From contig JAJZWQ010000193.1 in assembly GCA_021846605.1 (NCBI GenBank), forward strand, positions 1 to 5,285: DNA of 5,285 nt, in the 5' to 3' direction. How positions within the stretch are numbered: position 1 is the stretch's first letter; the number at the start of each line of letters is the position of its first letter. This DNA is from Bacillota bacterium. Its GTDB lineage: Bacteria > Bacillota_E > RBS10-35 > JAJYVN01. The notes under the pieces are model-generated. The model was not told the origin of the DNA. It ran no database searches and saw only the letters and a program-made list of their open reading frames with translations. The position numbers and the translations under genes were made by a program. Shown here piece after piece: positions 5,168 to 5,285 of the stretch.

Positions 5168-5285
5168 AAGCGTCACCTCCCTTGCCAGCCTCGCTATACG
5201 TGGGACTGGCGGGCCGCTGTCAGACGGCCTATCGCAGCACGATCCGGTAGCTGCAAGCCCCCGGCTTTAGCCGTGGGGTCCTGAC
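5168..5285 (-). ncRNA. HEARO/IscB-type omega RNA candidate
   Basis: Read on the minus strand from 5285, the stretch folds into several stems. GTCAG (5285-5281) pairs with CTGAC (5223-5219) and encloses the 8-pair hairpin with one bulged A at 5278-5258 and the stem GCAGC/GCTGC (5254-5250 with 5238-5234). A separate hairpin GCCAG/CTGGC (5210-5206 with 5188-5184) follows, then the ribosome site and ATG. The sequence GGCTT/AGGCC (5259-5255 with 5230-5226) can extend the second stem in competition with the first. HEARO RNAs, now known as IscB omega RNAs, sit directly upstream of an ORF start, have multi-stem folds and carry the guide at their 5' side. The guide here would come from DNA beyond 5285. 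This is identified by position and fold, not by a database match. Confidence 0.55.
5258..5278 (+). mobile_element. Right-end hairpin, exact copy of the one in the tnpB element
   Basis: All 21 bases are identical to 144-164, including the unpaired T (5274). The bases around it differ (AAG before, TCCTGAC after), so this is not one long duplication but a conserved end signal. The stop frame ...SPRL-TAG read on the plus strand also resembles the tnpB tail, but the upstream codons do not resemble TnpB. Confidence 0.75.

Larger units (their letters stand above)
4974..5285. mobile_element. Miniature IS200/IS605-family element with omega-RNA-like scaffold
   Basis: The segment lies between two related same-orientation hairpins (4974-4994 and 5258-5278), about 310 bases overall, inserted after the lipoprotein stop. 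From about 5021 rightwards the base composition is visibly less GC-rich than the lipoprotein gene. It holds a structured RNA and a short frame on the minus strand and no transposase or full nuclease gene. It therefore looks like a non-autonomous relative needing a Y1 transposase from elsewhere. The right boundary may lie just outside the window. The alternative is two unrelated fragments that happen to share similar hairpins. Confidence 0.5.

Noticed and set aside
5163..5270. Second tnpB tail on the plus strand ending ...SPRL-TAG
   Set aside because: Only the hairpin-encoded residues match. Upstream codons lack the N-I helix and ACGGDV tail seen in the first copy, so the similarity comes from the shared DNA end, not a gene.
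5027..5284. Plus-strand frame in the terminal region, and the shorter ATG frame at 5035
   Set aside because: Arg-rich without family resemblance. It is the antisense of the structured RNA and of a better-initiated minus-strand frame.
1..5285. CRISPR array, tRNA or rRNA genes
   Set aside because: No regularly spaced repeats and no tRNA cloverleaf or rRNA-like conserved stretch seen on either strand.

Overview
This is high-GC bacterial DNA (roughly two thirds G+C by eye). It carries an ordinary three-gene carbohydrate-type locus flanked on both sides by pieces of IS200/IS605-family mobile elements. The phylum cannot be fixed. A Tat lipoprotein signal, strong GC bias and TnpB/IscB-type elements would fit Chloroflexota, Armatimonadota, high-GC Firmicutes or similar lineages.

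Layout. (1) 1-174 (+): the last 51 codons of a tnpB gene cut by the window start, overlapping the 3' part of its omega RNA. This RNA part has three hairpins (78-97, 121-140, 144-164) and ends at a TCAA right-end site. The DNA from 175 on would be the guide. (2) 175-392: non-coding spacer. (3) 393-1181 and 1235-1954 (both -): a two-gene unit, a TIM-barrel sugar phosphate isomerase/epimerase followed by a PhyH-type Fe(II)/2-oxoglutarate dioxygenase. (4) 1955-2202: divergent intergenic region. (5) 2203-4938 (+): a 911-residue Tat-exported lipoprotein of the GxGYxYP family with two C-terminal beta-rich regions, starting at TTG. (6) 4939-5285: an apparent miniature IS200/IS605-like element.

The last region is the most interesting. 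The hairpin at 5258-5278 is identical over 21 bases to the tnpB element's right-end hairpin. A second hairpin at 4974-4994 matches it at 17 of 21 positions, as expected for a left end. Read on the minus strand, 5285 to 5168 folds into a multi-stem RNA placed directly in front of a very good Shine-Dalgarno and ATG. This is the arrangement of HEARO/IscB omega RNAs. Only a short open frame follows, with no recognisable IscB domains. The element may therefore be a deletion derivative that kept its ends and guide-RNA scaffold but lost the nuclease.

The divergent host genes plausibly work on the same sugar-related substrate: an exported surface protein with carbohydrate-binding-like C-terminal regions, and a cytoplasmic isomerase plus dioxygenase. 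This is inference from adjacency and family habit only.
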